Source: Fomitopsis serialis (Eukaryota; Basidiomycota; Agaricomycetes; Polyporales; Fomitopsidaceae). From it: DNA of 64,000 bases. Each line of letters begins with the position of its first letter. Within the stretch, counting starts at the first letter, position 1. A program made the translations under genes and the position numbers. The stretch is from the NCBI RefSeq assembly GCF_022376445.1, contig NW_025954961.1:310001-374000 (forward strand), written 5' to 3'. Shown piece after piece: positions 12,000 through 31,142 of the stretch. The notes below the pieces were generated by a model, which saw nothing but the letters and a program-made list of their open reading frames with translations, ran no database searches and had not been told where the DNA came from.

Positions 12000-12552
12000 C
12001 TTGCGATTGTGGTGTGTAGGACCTAGGTAGTCAAAAGTCAGTTGTACAGTAAGTGTAAGACGTGATCCTCGCAACATGTATAGCACCTATCGTCAGAAAG
12101 CAGGCCTGCTACGTCGACCACTCGCACTAGTGTGATACAGGCTCCGGAACGTTGCGGCAGGGTGAGTCTCATGCTGCCAGTCAGTCGCATGGTATTCCAG
12201 CCTGAGTGCACGACAACTTGAAAGCGGCCTTGGTAGACGTACGGTTGTCACAAGTGCCAATCGTACCTTGAGTAATTATGTTCAAAATACGGATGCTGCA
12301 TGCATATAGCACATCATGGCAGTACAGAGCGTATAGGCAAGGCCTGGTGAACATGTCAGAGTCAGGTCGCGTCCTCGAAGGTCGCGATCGGTCGATCTGA
12401 GATCCGAATTTGAGCAAACGTCACACGTGATTGGGCCTCATTTTCTGGCACTTGACATCGCAGTGCTGCACCGAAGCATTCGCGACTGGGTCCTTACTTG
12501 AAGTGGGTGTACCCCGCGAACCCCCAAACCCCTCTATTCTGCAACATACAAG
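12000..12552. other. Intergenic, MDR copy 2 to NOP14
   Basis: No coding potential is recognised. It holds the 3' flank of the MDR gene and the promoter of NOP14; no TATA box stands out. Confidence 0.45.
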
Positions 12553-15550
12553 ATGGCCAAGGGCTCCCAGCTCTCTCAGCTGAAAGCGGCTCTCAATCAA
12601 GCGGGTCTGTCCCGTCCGCAACAGAATGGCAAAAAGAGGAAGCGCGCGGTGATGGAAGAGCGGGACAAGGAGAAAAAGGCGGAAAAGCTTAAGAACATCC
12701 AGCAGAGGATGAACCCTTCGACGTGAAGGTCACGACGCTGAAGCATGAAGTGGGTGGGCGCAAGATAACTGGCACTGTAGGCCGGCCCGCACAGAGCAAG
12801 CAGGCTGGATGGAACAGGTGCGTTCTGACACGCTTGAAAGCCATTCAATGGTACTGACTCGTTCTCGAATCTCAGAGGAAGCAGACACTCCTGAAGGAGC
12901 TTCAGGAGAGGAACCGCGCGGGAGGCATAGTCGATCGCCGGTTTGGTGAGAATGACCCGACTCTGACACCGGAGGAACGTATGCTGGAGCGATTTACGCG
13001 CGAACATCAGCGTGCCTCGAAGGGCGCCGCGTTCAACCTCGAGGATGAGGACGAGCTCACGCACTACGGCCAGAACTTGTCAAAGCTGGATGACTTCGAC
13101 AACGTCGGACTGGGGCTGGATGACGACGAGGACGAAGACGAGGGCCGGATTGACCGGTCGACGGTCCAGCAGAGCCATTTCGGAGGCTTTGGAGACGAGG
13201 AGGAGCAAGACGAGGATGATGAGGTTCGTTGCTGTGCATCGACAGACACGCGCATACTCACTTTCAATAGCCTGCGCGGAAGAAGACGAAGGCCGAGGTC
13301 ATGTCGGAAGTAATCGCAAGAGCAAGATGCACAAGGTACCATGATTTACTGTACTTCATTGCGCTTCGCTAACGACATCGCTCATAGATGCAACGGCAAA
13401 CTGAACAAGAGGAGGACGAGAACTTGCGGCATGAGCTCGACCAACAGCTTGACTCCATCCGCTCCCTCTTTTCGCCCCAGATCCCTCCGCGTCGACATCT
13501 AAAGCACCTGTCGAACCGCAGCTCCCGCTGTCCCGAAGCCTCGGACGGACGGCGAGACAGATCAGGACAGGAGTACGATCAGTATGTTCGCGAGCTCGTC
13601 TTCGAGCAGCGTGCCAAGCCCAAGGATCGTACAAAGACAGAGGAAGAGATGGCGCTGGAGGAAAAGGAGGCTCTCGAGCGGGCGGAGCGCAGACGTATCC
13701 GGAGAATGAATGGCGAGTCTGAGGAGGGCGATGAGGAAGAGGGCGGGGCAAAGGGGGCAGTGAAGGGCAAGCGCGCCAAGCAGAAAGGAGGGGACGATCT
13801 GGAGGATGACTTTATGAAGAGGATGAGTTTGCAGGTTTGGGCGTTGGACTTGGCGCGGCTGGTGTGAAAGAGAGCGAGGAGGACGATGATGATGAGATGG
13901 GTGAGGGCGAGAGTGACGAAGAAGACGAAGAGGAGGACAGCGACGAGGAGGAAGAGGATGGCGAAGAGGAGGATGAAGAGGTTGCCTCCGATGATACTGG
14001 CGACATCGAAGCCGAAGGAGGTGAATCTGAGGCTCTAGTGACCTCTGGTAAGAAGAAGGTCGTGCATGGAAAGAGCCCATCAAAGGAATTGCGGTTCACT
14101 TTTCCGTGTCCATCGAGCCATGACGAGTTCTTAGAGCTTGTGGAAGACGTCGAAGACAAGGACGTACCCACCGTCGTTCAGCGGATACGCACGCTACACC
14201 ATCCGAGTCTGGCGGAAGATAACAAGTTCAAGCTCCAGGTTCGTGAATATATCCTCCGTCGATTGGTGTATTCCTCACTAACGTCGTCGCTGGTCACCAG
14301 GGTTTGACGAGCGTGCTGGTTGACCACATCCTATACATTACCTCACCACCGACACCACGCCTCACCTTGCTATCGTCGCTCGTACCCCATCTCTACGCCC
14401 TCACCAAGTCATACCCCATCCAGTCAGCGGAGCACTTCATCTCCAAGTTGAACCTGATGCACAAGAACCTCAAACGTGGCCTCTCGCGTGGTGCGACAGA
14501 GCCTGATGCGAAGACATGGCCAGGCCTGCCCGAGCTTTCTCTATTACGGGTCATCAGCCAGATATGGCCGACAAGTGACAAGAACCACAGCGTCGTTTCC
14601 CCAGCTCGATTGCTGATGGGCGCATACTTGGGCCTCGCCAGGGTCCGCTCGTTACAAGACTTGACGAGCGGCTTGTTCTTGTGCACGCTGTTCTTGCAGT
14701 ATGAGCAGCTCTCGAAGCGTTTTGTGCCCGAGGCGATCAACTTCCTTGCCAACGCTACTCTGCACCTCGCGCCGCACAAGTTTTCGGAGCGATCTGCGGT
14801 GCCAGGTTGCTTCCCGTTTCCCGACTTCGGGTCCGAACATTGTCCTTCGTTCACGCTTGTTGGCAAGAAAGTCAAAGATGCAACTATCAAACCGCCGTCA
14901 CTGCTTCGATTGTTGAACGCTAATGACTTCAGCGAGCAAGACAAGGTGGATCTCCTAGGCTTGACACTGGATCTCCTTGGGCGCTTCGCAGACATATACA
15001 AGGGCTTGGACGGTTTCATCGAGCTCTATGAGCCGATCTCGGAGCTACTTACTGGCGTTAAGTCCAGTAGCCTTCCATCATCCGTATCTGTGAGTACTCG
15101 ATGCTTTTCGTTGCTTACCATTGCTAATGATCGCAAAAGGCACGGGTGACGTCCTTGCGAGACACGTTCGGCAGACTACTCAAGTTCTCTCAGCAAGCAC
15201 GGCGTCCCCTGACTCTTCAATCACACAAACCCATTCCTATCCCCACATACGTGCCGAAGTTCGAACAGTCGTCGTCTAATTACCTCAAGAATCGCGATCC
15301 TGACCACGAACGGAACGAGGCGACGAAGCTGCGCAGGCAGTACAAACAGGAGCGGAAGGGTGCGATCAGGGAGTTGCGCAAGGACGCTCGGTTCTTGGCG
15401 GCGGAACAGCAAAAGCAGCAGAAAGAAAAGGATAGTTCGTATAACGAGCGGATGAAGAGGGTGCTCGGGTCACTGGAGTCGGAGCGAGCAGAGGAGAAGG
15501 CTATGGAGCGAGAGAAGATGAAGGACAAGAAGCGGGCTGGTCGGAAGTAA
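12553..15550 (+). CDS. NOP14: Nop14, 40S ribosome assembly factor
   Basis: Nop14 is a nucleolar protein of the small-subunit processome needed for 18S rRNA maturation. The start at 12553 gives MAKGSQLSQLKAALNQAGLS. A basic region follows, then the family motif NPFDVKV, present across a one-base break at 12718-12721 where TT must be TTT. Next are RFGENDPTLTPEERMLERF (about 12940-12995), a run rich in Asp/Glu (13080-13220), EYDQYVRELVFEQRAKPKDR near 13571-13630 and a second, very acidic block (13870-13990). The helical C-terminal half runs from about 14090 to 15140. The basic end includes RRQYKQERKGAIRELRKDA near 15330-15385. Introns are visible near 12818-12875, 13225-13270, 13336-13387, 14238-14301 and 15088-15139. 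Other one-base breaks lie near 13477, 13517, 13570 and 13817. The region 14304-15090 is uninterrupted. It lies directly upstream of the palindromic element. Confidence 0.93.
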
Positions 15551-16628
15551 ACGTTCTGCTGCACCTACATATTTTTACGCAGATCTGCTTCTAAATCAGA
15601 GGCTCGAGTCTCGGGTTGTCCCAATGCGTCGCGGAAGACCCTGAATTTAAGACAGTATGGTGGCTTTGAACATCCGTGCTAGATCATGAGCTTTGACAAC
15701 TGTCGGTACTACATAGGGTGTACTCAACAGGAATCGGACTACGTATGGATTTGTTGTTTTTTGCACGCTCTTTGTGACTATGGGCAACGACTACAAAAAA
15801 GGCGTCCTTATGTCACGTGACCAAGACGCGTCAAAAGGTGGACACGACCTGCATAGACCTGCATCCTACCCTCTTCGCGTCGTAGCATTCTGCACCGTGT
15901 GTTCACGAGACTCAAAGTAATCAAGTGGACAGACATATATGTAATGAAGTATGTAGAGGGTAATATAGAGCTATTTGTAGTACATTCTATGTACAACGGA
16001 CGGATGTAAACTATGTACTGTTTACTGGAGCATGCGAACAATGTCGCTAGGTCTCTGTAAATTAGCTGAGGTAGATTACTAGTGTGTAGGACAATTGCAG
16101 TGCTTGTATCTATCAGCCGCTGTCTGTCTCATGGTGATAGGCTGCGCGGAACGTTCACGAGGGTCCAGATAGCTGCATGCGGCGTATATGTGTCCCTCGA
16201 GTCCTTCTCTGTGGCTTGAATCCAGCACCAAGACGAAAGCACCGCACGCGACACCATACGAGTGCAAACGAGTGTGAAAGGACTGCGTAAATGGAGGACG
16301 TGAGGTGAGGAAGAGCAGAAAGCGCGCGTGTCCGCGACGCGGGCTTTGATTACGTAACACGCGCCGCGCTCCCATCGCGCGACGAAAAGGTACACCTGGG
16401 GCCTTCCACATTGCAGTCGATCCTCCAGCAACTTTACGACGGGCGATGTACAATGCCTCTCGACAAACTCTCTTGGATGAAATTTCTCAGTTTAGATTCA
16501 TGTTGATATTGTCGTGACTATGCAGTTTCGAAAAGATCTATCCAAGACCCTTTGTAGACATCAATTTTACACGATTTATGATATTTTTTCCAGAGGAGAA
16601 CGAGAGGGAGAAAGCACCTAGAAGTGTA
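15551..16628. other. Intergenic, NOP14 to the palindromic element
   Basis: This is non-coding in appearance and becomes AT-richer from about 16490 towards the element. An isolated ACGCGT sits at 15826 but no gene start is near it. Short minus-strand frames around 16079-16453 show no protein features. Confidence 0.5.
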
Positions 16629-17724
16629 CACTGGACGAAAATTACGATATTTTCATGTGAAAGATTGTAAACAAGAGGCCAAACAATTTTTGTGTATTTC
16701 ATCTGAGAATGATCTTCACAATGATTGAAAATATCTTTGCTCTCCTTCTTAGTGACAGATTGGAAAAGGATTGATGAGAGCTTTGAAATCATTTGATTGC
16801 TGTCATACATGTGTCTTTCTGCCTCAATGATTCAATAAGTATATGAGACATACTAGCAATCAATTTGACTCTAATGATTACAGAAAGATACAAAACCAGA
16901 ACTTGAAGTCCTGATTGTCAATCCTTGCTTGAACTTTCTGTTGAGAATGATAGTGATTTGGTTTTGAATCTTATGGCCTTGAAGTATTGAAGAAAGATGG
17001 TAAACAATGATCATAGAACAGGATTTCAAATCTTATGAACAGATTTTGTGGCCAATGATAAGAAGGATATTATAAATCCAGTCTCTATCAGTGTACATCT
17101 TGCTACAGTGCATATTGTGTCATGTTCTGCATATGTTTACTAGGTTTTATCATGAATGATTTAAAAAAGATTGCAGACATTTTTCTCTATCTTTTGGCAA
17201 GAAGGATCACTTTATTATGCTAGATGGCCAGGCATCATGGTTGTATGTTACATCTGTGATCCAGCTGTCATTCATTCAGAGATCATTAGCTTTGAAAGAT
17301 ACATAATGGATTGTCACACCCTGTTATGAATCTTACAGCTGTAACATGTACTCGAAAGAGATGTAACTGGCTGTCACACCCTGTTATGAATCCTTTTGCC
17401 ATCATGTTCCATGAAGGATGTCAAAATGATTGTCACACCCTGTTATGAATCTTTTTGTGATCACTTTCCTCAAAAGATACATAAATGATTGTGACAGACT
17501 GTGAATTTGCAAGGGGTTTAATCCAGTCACAAATAGAGCCATCATAGCAGCAATCATGTACAGCTGTGGACACTGTGCCACTGTGGTGGTCCCTGCCAAA
17601 CAGAGGCTATGAATGGTCTGTGCCACATGCATTCCATATATGTCATTCTCTTTTGTTCAATCAGGGTCAGCATTTACCCCCATTCACAATGTACACAGAA
17701 GTGCAGAGTACAACACAACTTACT
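16629..17724 (+). repeat. Left arm of the 1.1-kb inverted repeat
   Basis: Each position x pairs with position 36101 minus x in the right arm. The arm is AT-rich. It carries three copies of a 21-bp motif at a spacing of about 60 bp. Confidence 0.9.
17312..17451 (+). repeat. Three direct repeats inside the left arm
   Basis: A 21-bp motif that starts TGTCACACCCTG and ends TTATGAATC occurs at 17312-17332, 17372-17392 and 17431-17451, so the period is about 60 bp. The flanking 40 bp are only loosely alike. In CACTA elements such subterminal repeats bind the transposase. Here they sit about 0.7-0.8 kb from the end, which is far for that role. Confidence 0.75.
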
Positions 17725-18109
17725 TCCATGTGTAGTGTGTGGTGCAGGAATGTATTGTACATGCTACAATACACACTGAGATGTACATTGTGAGTGGCAC
17801 AGCACATTGATATAGTTCAGCCAATGCAATGTACATGTGGATGCACATTGCATTGGCTGAACTATATCAATGTGCTGTGCCACTCACAATGTACATCCCA
17901 GTGTACATCGTAGCATGTATGATACATTCCCACATACATTGGCCTTGACCAAGCAGGCCATGCTCTATTTGACTATGTACAATGTATATCCAGATGTGCA
18001 TCACATTCATTGAAGTACATCAATGTGCTGTGCCACTCACAATGTACATCTCAGTGTGTATTGTAGCATGTACAATACATTCCTGCACCACACACTACAC
18101 ATGGAAGTA
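17725..18109. repeat. Central part of the foldback with nested hairpins
   Basis: A unit of about 65 bp containing GTGAGTGGCACAGCACATTG occurs forwards near 17747-17810 and inverted near 17867-17930 and 18020-18083. The first two copies form a hairpin with a 12-bp loop (17833-17844), and arm base pairs sum to 35677. The first and third copies belong to the main palindrome (sum 35830 before MITE insertion). Confidence 0.75.
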
Positions 18110-18378
18110 CTGTAGCGAACCCCACAACCCGGATGGGGGTGTGACGTGTGACAGGCTGTACACGATCCGGCGCAGCGGCGGGGACGCGTGTGACGTGTGA
18201 TGCGCCCCCGGATGGCGGTCTTGTCGCTGTGCCCACCGCAGGCGCCGCTCCTACTTAGCGCCTAGCGACAGTGTTGGCGCCGGCGGCGGGGTCGGGTGTG
18301 ACGAGTAACATGACCTCCTCGCGGCGGCGGGCGGCGGACTTGTGACAGGTGACATCCGGGTTGTAGGGTTCGCTACAG
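18110..18378. mobile_element. 269-bp MITE with 26-bp terminal inverted repeats and TA duplication
   Basis: The element starts CTGTAGCGAACCCC and ends GGGTTCGCTACAG. The 26-bp ends (18110-18135 and 18353-18378) match as inverted repeats with one mismatch. TA flanks both sides (18108-18109, 18379-18380). The interior is strongly GC-rich, unlike the AT-rich host element, and repeats GTGTGACGTGTGA at 18139 and 18188. The left arm of the palindrome has the uninterrupted sequence TTACTTCCATG at 17720-17730, which is the empty site and confirms both borders and the TA duplication. A TA target is typical of Tc1/mariner-type MITEs. No coding capacity is present. Confidence 0.85.
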
Positions 18379-19472
18379 TAAGTTGTGTTGTACTCTGCAC
18401 TTCTGTGTACATTGTGAATGGGGGTAAATGCTGACCCTGATTGAACAAAAGAGAATGACATATATGGAATGCATGTGGCACAGACCATTCATAGCCTCTG
18501 TTTGGCAGGGACCACCACAGTGGCACAGTGTCCACAGCTGTACATGATTGCTGCTATGATGGCTCTATTTGTGACTGGATTAAACCCCTTGCAAATTCAC
18601 AGTCTGTCACAATCATTTATGTATCTTTTGAGGAAAGTGATCACAAAAAGATTCATAACAGGGTGTGACAATCATTTTGACATCCTTCATGGAACATGAT
18701 GGCAAAAGGATTCATAACAGGGTGTGACAGCCAGTTACATCTCTTTCGAGTACATGTTACAGCTGTAAGATTCATAACAGGGTGTGACAATCCATTATGT
18801 ATCTTTCAAAGCTAATGATCTCTGAATGAATGACAGCTGGATCACAGATGTAACATACAACCATGATGCCTGGCCATCTAGCATAATAAAGTGATCCTTC
18901 TTGCCAAAAGATAGAGAAAAATGTCTGCAATCTTTTTTAAATCATTCATGATAAAACCTAGTAAACATATGCAGAACATGACACAATATGCACTGTAGCA
19001 AGATGTACACTGATAGAGACTGGATTTATAATATCCTTCTTATCATTGGCCACAAAATCTGTTCATAAGATTTGAAATCCTGTTCTATGATCATTGTTTA
19101 CCATCTTTCTTCAATACTTCAAGGCCATAAGATTCAAAACCAAATCACTATCATTCTCAACAGAAAGTTCAAGCAAGGATTGACAATCAGGACTTCAAGT
19201 TCTGGTTTTGTATCTTTCTGTAATCATTAGAGTCAAATTGATTGCTAGTATGTCTCATATACTTATTGAATCATTGAGGCAGAAAGACACATGTATGACA
19301 GCAATCAAATGATTTCAAAGCTCTCATCAATCCTTTTCCAATCTGTCACTAAGAAGGAGAGCAAAGATATTTTCAATCATTTTGAAGATCATTCTCAGAT
19401 GAAATACACAAAAATTGTTTGGCCTCTTGTTTACAATCTTTCACATGAAAATATCGCAATTTTCGTCCAGTG
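18377..19472 (-). repeat. Right arm of the 1.1-kb inverted repeat
   Basis: This is the reverse-complement copy of 16629-17724. The 21-bp motif recurs inverted at 18650-18670, 18709-18729 and 18769-18789. Its first two bases coincide by chance with the end of the MITE. Confidence 0.9.
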
Positions 19473-19499
19473 GTACCTCTTTGCGCGGCCACTTTCGAG

Positions 19500-19614
19500 A
19501 CGCGTCGGGGACGTAAGCGCCCGGACGCGGCGGAGTTTAAATTGTAGGGCGTTGCCCATACTCACTCTTTGTGAGGAGTTGTTACGATCACGTGTGCGTG
19601 TTGAAGCGACGCGT
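19500..19614 (+). promoter_or_regulatory. Two ACGCGT (MCB-like) boxes upstream of ATR
   Basis: ACGCGT occurs at 19500-19505 and 19609-19614, about 236 and 127 bp before the ATG at 19736. In yeasts this hexamer is the MluI cell-cycle box bound by MBF at G1/S and DNA-repair genes. A role here is inferred from the motif only. Confidence 0.45.
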
Positions 19615-19735
19615 CTTGCCGCCGCAAACGCGTTGGGCTGAACTTGTCCTCGACAATCATCTCGGACCCACACCATTGGCTCAAGGCCTACCACACTGCC
19701 AGCGTCGACTCTGTAACAACTCGATCAATGTCTTC

Positions 19736-28433
<8,698 letters not shown>

Positions 28434-28575
28434 GAACTCCTCTGCACAGTGTACTCTGTGCATCCTCTGCTGTATTTTTGATCGAAAAGGGACATTGTAT
28501 CATAGGCACGTCGCTGTACCATGGTCTGTATTGCTACACTATCAGTACATAATATACACCGTTATGCATCACGTA

Positions 28576-29523
28576 TCAATCGACTGAATCGCCCCTAGCC
28601 TCGAGTAGACGCTTGAGCTTTTCAAGCTCTTTTTCCTTCTCAATGAGTCGCTCTCTCCACTTGTCACTCTCAGCCACGACAGCCTTCCGCGCAGTCTCGA
28701 GACGCTCCGCCTCATCACGCTCCATCTGCAGCGTGAACTCCGGCACACCGCCCTTCGATGCCTCCAGTGACGCCGGGTGAGCCGTATGGAAGGGCACCGG
28801 TCGCGTCTTGTGCCTTGGAAGCGGAGTGGGCGGGTGTGCAGTGAGGATGTTGAGGAAGGATTGGAACGGGTCGTGGAAAACAATCTCATCGTACTGCCAA
28901 GAGTGCACCGGCCCCATCTTCATGGCTTGGTCAAGAGGTGGTATTTCTGGCTCGCCGGAGCCGACGGCGGTCCAGGGGTGCAACTTGAGGTGATGGTAGG
29001 CGACGACGGCCTTCTCGCCGGACTCGGGACGAAGTTTATACGGATTTGGATCTCGAACTCTCCCCATCTGCGCGCCGCTGATCAGCACGTAGATATAAAT
29101 AACACTCTTCCGCGTGCGTACCCTGTTTCTGTGATCTCGAACGGTGGCTTGTCAAGCGCTGCGCCGAGAGAGTTAGGATGGTCGCTTTAAGGCAGGAATG
29201 TGGCCACTCACCTCGCGTAGGATTCGTGTAGGTGTCATGTAGCTTGAAAGTCACCCGTTTAATGAAATAGGTCAGGTCATCCTTACCCCCACAGTCTCAG
29301 AGTCGGCGGAGGCTGCGCTGCGAACCGCGACGGTCCACCGATGAGTATGGTCCGGGGTCGGAAGGGTTTCCCGCTCCTTCTGGGTGAGGACTACTGCAGA
29401 GTTTCCATAGATGATGGGTCGGTGTATGGTAATTCCCTGCAGGAGAATAGGCGGTCAGCAGGCGGGGCAAGCAGGGGGAGGCGGTGGGCGTACGCGCTGA
29501 CGGACGCGGTCGTTGGAGGCCAT
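28576..29523 (-). CDS. YAF9: YEATS-domain protein Yaf9/GAS41
   Basis: Yaf9 is the YEATS acetyl/acyl-lysine reader shared by the SWR1 remodeller and the NuA4 acetyltransferase. The start at 29523 gives MASNDRVRQR; an intron follows. Then comes the YEATS domain: GITIHRPIIYGNSAVVLTQK (about 29380-29440), DHTHRWTVAVRSA, DDLTYFIKRVTFKLHDTYTN (about 29228-29285), KPPFEITETG, WGEFEIQIRINFVP and VVAYHHLKLHPW. A charged C-terminal coiled coil runs from about 28590 to 28740. Two one-base breaks near 29287 and 29026 are repaired by adding to a g or c run and restore GGKDDL and FVPESGEK. It is divergent from COX7 with only 133 bp between start codons. Confidence 0.92.
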
Positions 29524-29656
29524 GGCAAGGCCATGGCGGTCGAGAGTGGCTTCGAGGCGAGTCGAGCCGAGCGCCGGATTGAGACTCCGCCACCGACTTC
29601 ATCCTGCCCTCGTCGCTCAGGTCGTCCTTGCTCGCCCCCACCCATCTGTTGCCAGA

Positions 29657-30084
29657 ATGCCCCTCCTCGACCCTATCATCTACAGTGCGCCCTGCCCGCT
29701 TTTATCCGTATTTGATATGCTCATAATGCAACTCACGCAGAGCCCAATCGCGTCCTGGAGAAGCAGCGGTTCTACCAGGTAATATTTCCAGTGCGTCACT
29801 GCGAATGCACTCAATGCTGAGCGTGATGCAGGCATCGCACGATCCCCTCTACCTCCGTGCCCCCGGTGCCAAAGTCTACGTCCGTGAGTATACAGGTTTA
29901 GGTCAGCGCCTTTGCACTCCGTAATGACTGGCATACGACGCAGGGGCATACTACGCTATCTTTACCGTCGGTATGCTTGGAACTGCCTGGGGTGCTTTCT
30001 CTCTCATCAAGGTCAGATGTCCCTGGCCTTTCTGTCACTCAGGCTCATCATCTTGCATTCTTACAGGGCAAGCCTGCAGAGTAG
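29657..30084 (+). CDS. COX7: Cytochrome c oxidase subunit 7 (Cox7)
   Basis: This is a small single-pass inner-membrane subunit of respiratory complex IV. Five short exons join to about 67 residues. Exon 1 (29657-29684) gives MPLLDPIIY; later exons give KPNRVLEKQRFYQ, ASHDPLYLRAPGAKVYV, the membrane helix YYAIFTVGMLGTAWGAFSLI and the end KGKPAE, with the stop at 30082. Introns have clean GT..AG ends and the frame is intact. The first exon was chosen because it is the only one whose phase restores KPNRVL across the AG-CCC-AAT acceptor. It shares a short divergent promoter with YAF9 and lies next to COA3. Confidence 0.88.
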
Positions 30085-30572
30085 ATCGTCCTGTCCAATG
30101 CTGCATAGAGAATGTAACCCATTTGGCTGAGCCAACGTCAGCATTCTGAGCGAGAGGTGAACGTTGTGCAGCCAAGTAAACTGTACTCATCGAAGTCGAA
30201 GAGGCTTTGTACTGACACCTTCGACATTGCTTCCGCTACGACGCTGCGCGCGTACAATAGTCCTCCTCCGAGTTACTCCGTCCCGCGTTCAGTGCACTGA
30301 GACTGTAGTGAAACTGTTTCCATATCAATCGGACTATGTAAAGGAAGCGTTTGAATGAATAAACGAAATGTAACGTTCGTCTTGTGCAGTGTATGATGAG
30401 AAGAGACTCCGCAAATTCTGAGCGTGCTAGCACAGATGACGGAACGCGTCGCGCGAGACGCGAAGTCCGAAGAGGATGCACGTGTGCAGCCAAAGAGCAC
30501 TTCGTCCTCGACCACCATCTCGTTTTCCGTGGGCACAAGCCCGCAGCGGCCGCAGCCCTAATCTCCACCAAA
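30085..30572. other. Intergenic, COX7 to COA3
   Basis: This is the 3' flank of COX7 and the promoter of COA3. No gene or TATA box was recognised. Confidence 0.45.
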
Positions 30573-31142
30573 ATGACCGACCCCTACGTAGACAGGTCAG
30601 AGGCATACAAGTCGTATCGCCCCGTCAACAACGTACGTTCGTGCGTGCATCTTGCCTTCCGAACCCGCGAGTGACCGCCCCACCTACCTCGCGTACAGCT
30701 CATGTCCCCCGGCCTGAAACGCGCGCGCGAGCCTTTCCGCGTGCGCAACGCCGTCGTGGGCACCGCGCTCGTCGCCTTCGCCACCGGCGTGTGGGCGTAC
30801 TCGATCAGCGCGGTCAAGCAGGACGTGTTTGACGATGTAGACGAGGAAGCGCGTGCGCTCGCGAGAGCCCGGGAGCGGAGCCTGGAGGAGCAGGAGGCGG
30901 AACGGAAGCTGACTGAGGCAGTCGCGAGCAGTTCCAATGTTACAGCTGCGAAGGCACCTGCGGCTGGCATTACAAGCCCGGTAGCGAACGCGGTGTCAGC
31001 GGCGGCAGCGGGGAGGGGGATCTTGCCGCCAATAGCTGAACGATACTTTCCTCGCCTTCTGGATCCGTCTACGAGGACGCTGGTGTGGGGGGCGCCATCT
31101 GTGGATAGCATCGGCAAGTTGTCAGATCGTTCTCGTCATTGA
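30573..31142 (+). CDS. COA3: Cytochrome c oxidase assembly factor Coa3
   Basis: Coa3 (Ccdc56/Cox25) is a mitochondrial inner-membrane protein that binds newly made Cox1 and links its translation to complex IV assembly. Exon 1 gives MTDPYVDRSEAYKSYRPVNN. After an intron at 30633-30699, exon 2 begins SPGLKRAREPFRVRNAVVG and contains the single membrane helix near GTALVAFATGVWAYSISAV. The family motif SAVKQDVFDDVDEEARAL follows at about 30805-30860. The helical, Ala-rich tail (30870-31140) is longer than in yeast and ends at 31142. The frame is intact. Its neighbour COX7 belongs to the same complex. Confidence 0.88.

Larger units (their letters stand above)
16629..19472. mobile_element. Large foldback element with CACTG termini (CACTA-like, non-autonomous)
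   Basis: An AT-rich insertion begins CACTGGACGAAAATT and ends with the reverse complement up to CCAGTG. It is flanked on both sides by GTA (16626-16628 and 19473-19475), a candidate 3-bp target duplication. CACTA/EnSpm transposons have CACTA or CACTG ends and 3-bp duplications, so this is the best class. The two arms, 16629-17724 and 18377-19472, are inverted copies of 1,096 bp with only about two differences noticed (near 16643 and 16715). If the nested MITE is removed, the palindrome extends, more diverged, to a centre near 17915, giving a 2,573-bp foldback unit. No transposase can be seen; the matching short frames at 16538-16810 and 19291-19641 are a by-product of the inverted arms. It ends 263 bp before the ATR start codon. 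Confidence 0.8.

Noticed and set aside
13562..14083. Minus-strand frame rich in His, Pro and Leu
   Set aside because: It is a shadow of the acidic, low-complexity part of NOP14 on the opposite strand.
15826..15831. ACGCGT box downstream of NOP14
   Set aside because: It lies about 270 bp after the NOP14 stop with no gene start nearby, so a promoter role is not supported.
16538..16810. Matching 90-116-codon open frames near both ends of the palindrome (also 19291-19641)
   Set aside because: They are the same sequence read on opposite strands because the arms are inverted copies. They cross the element border and show no transposase motif.
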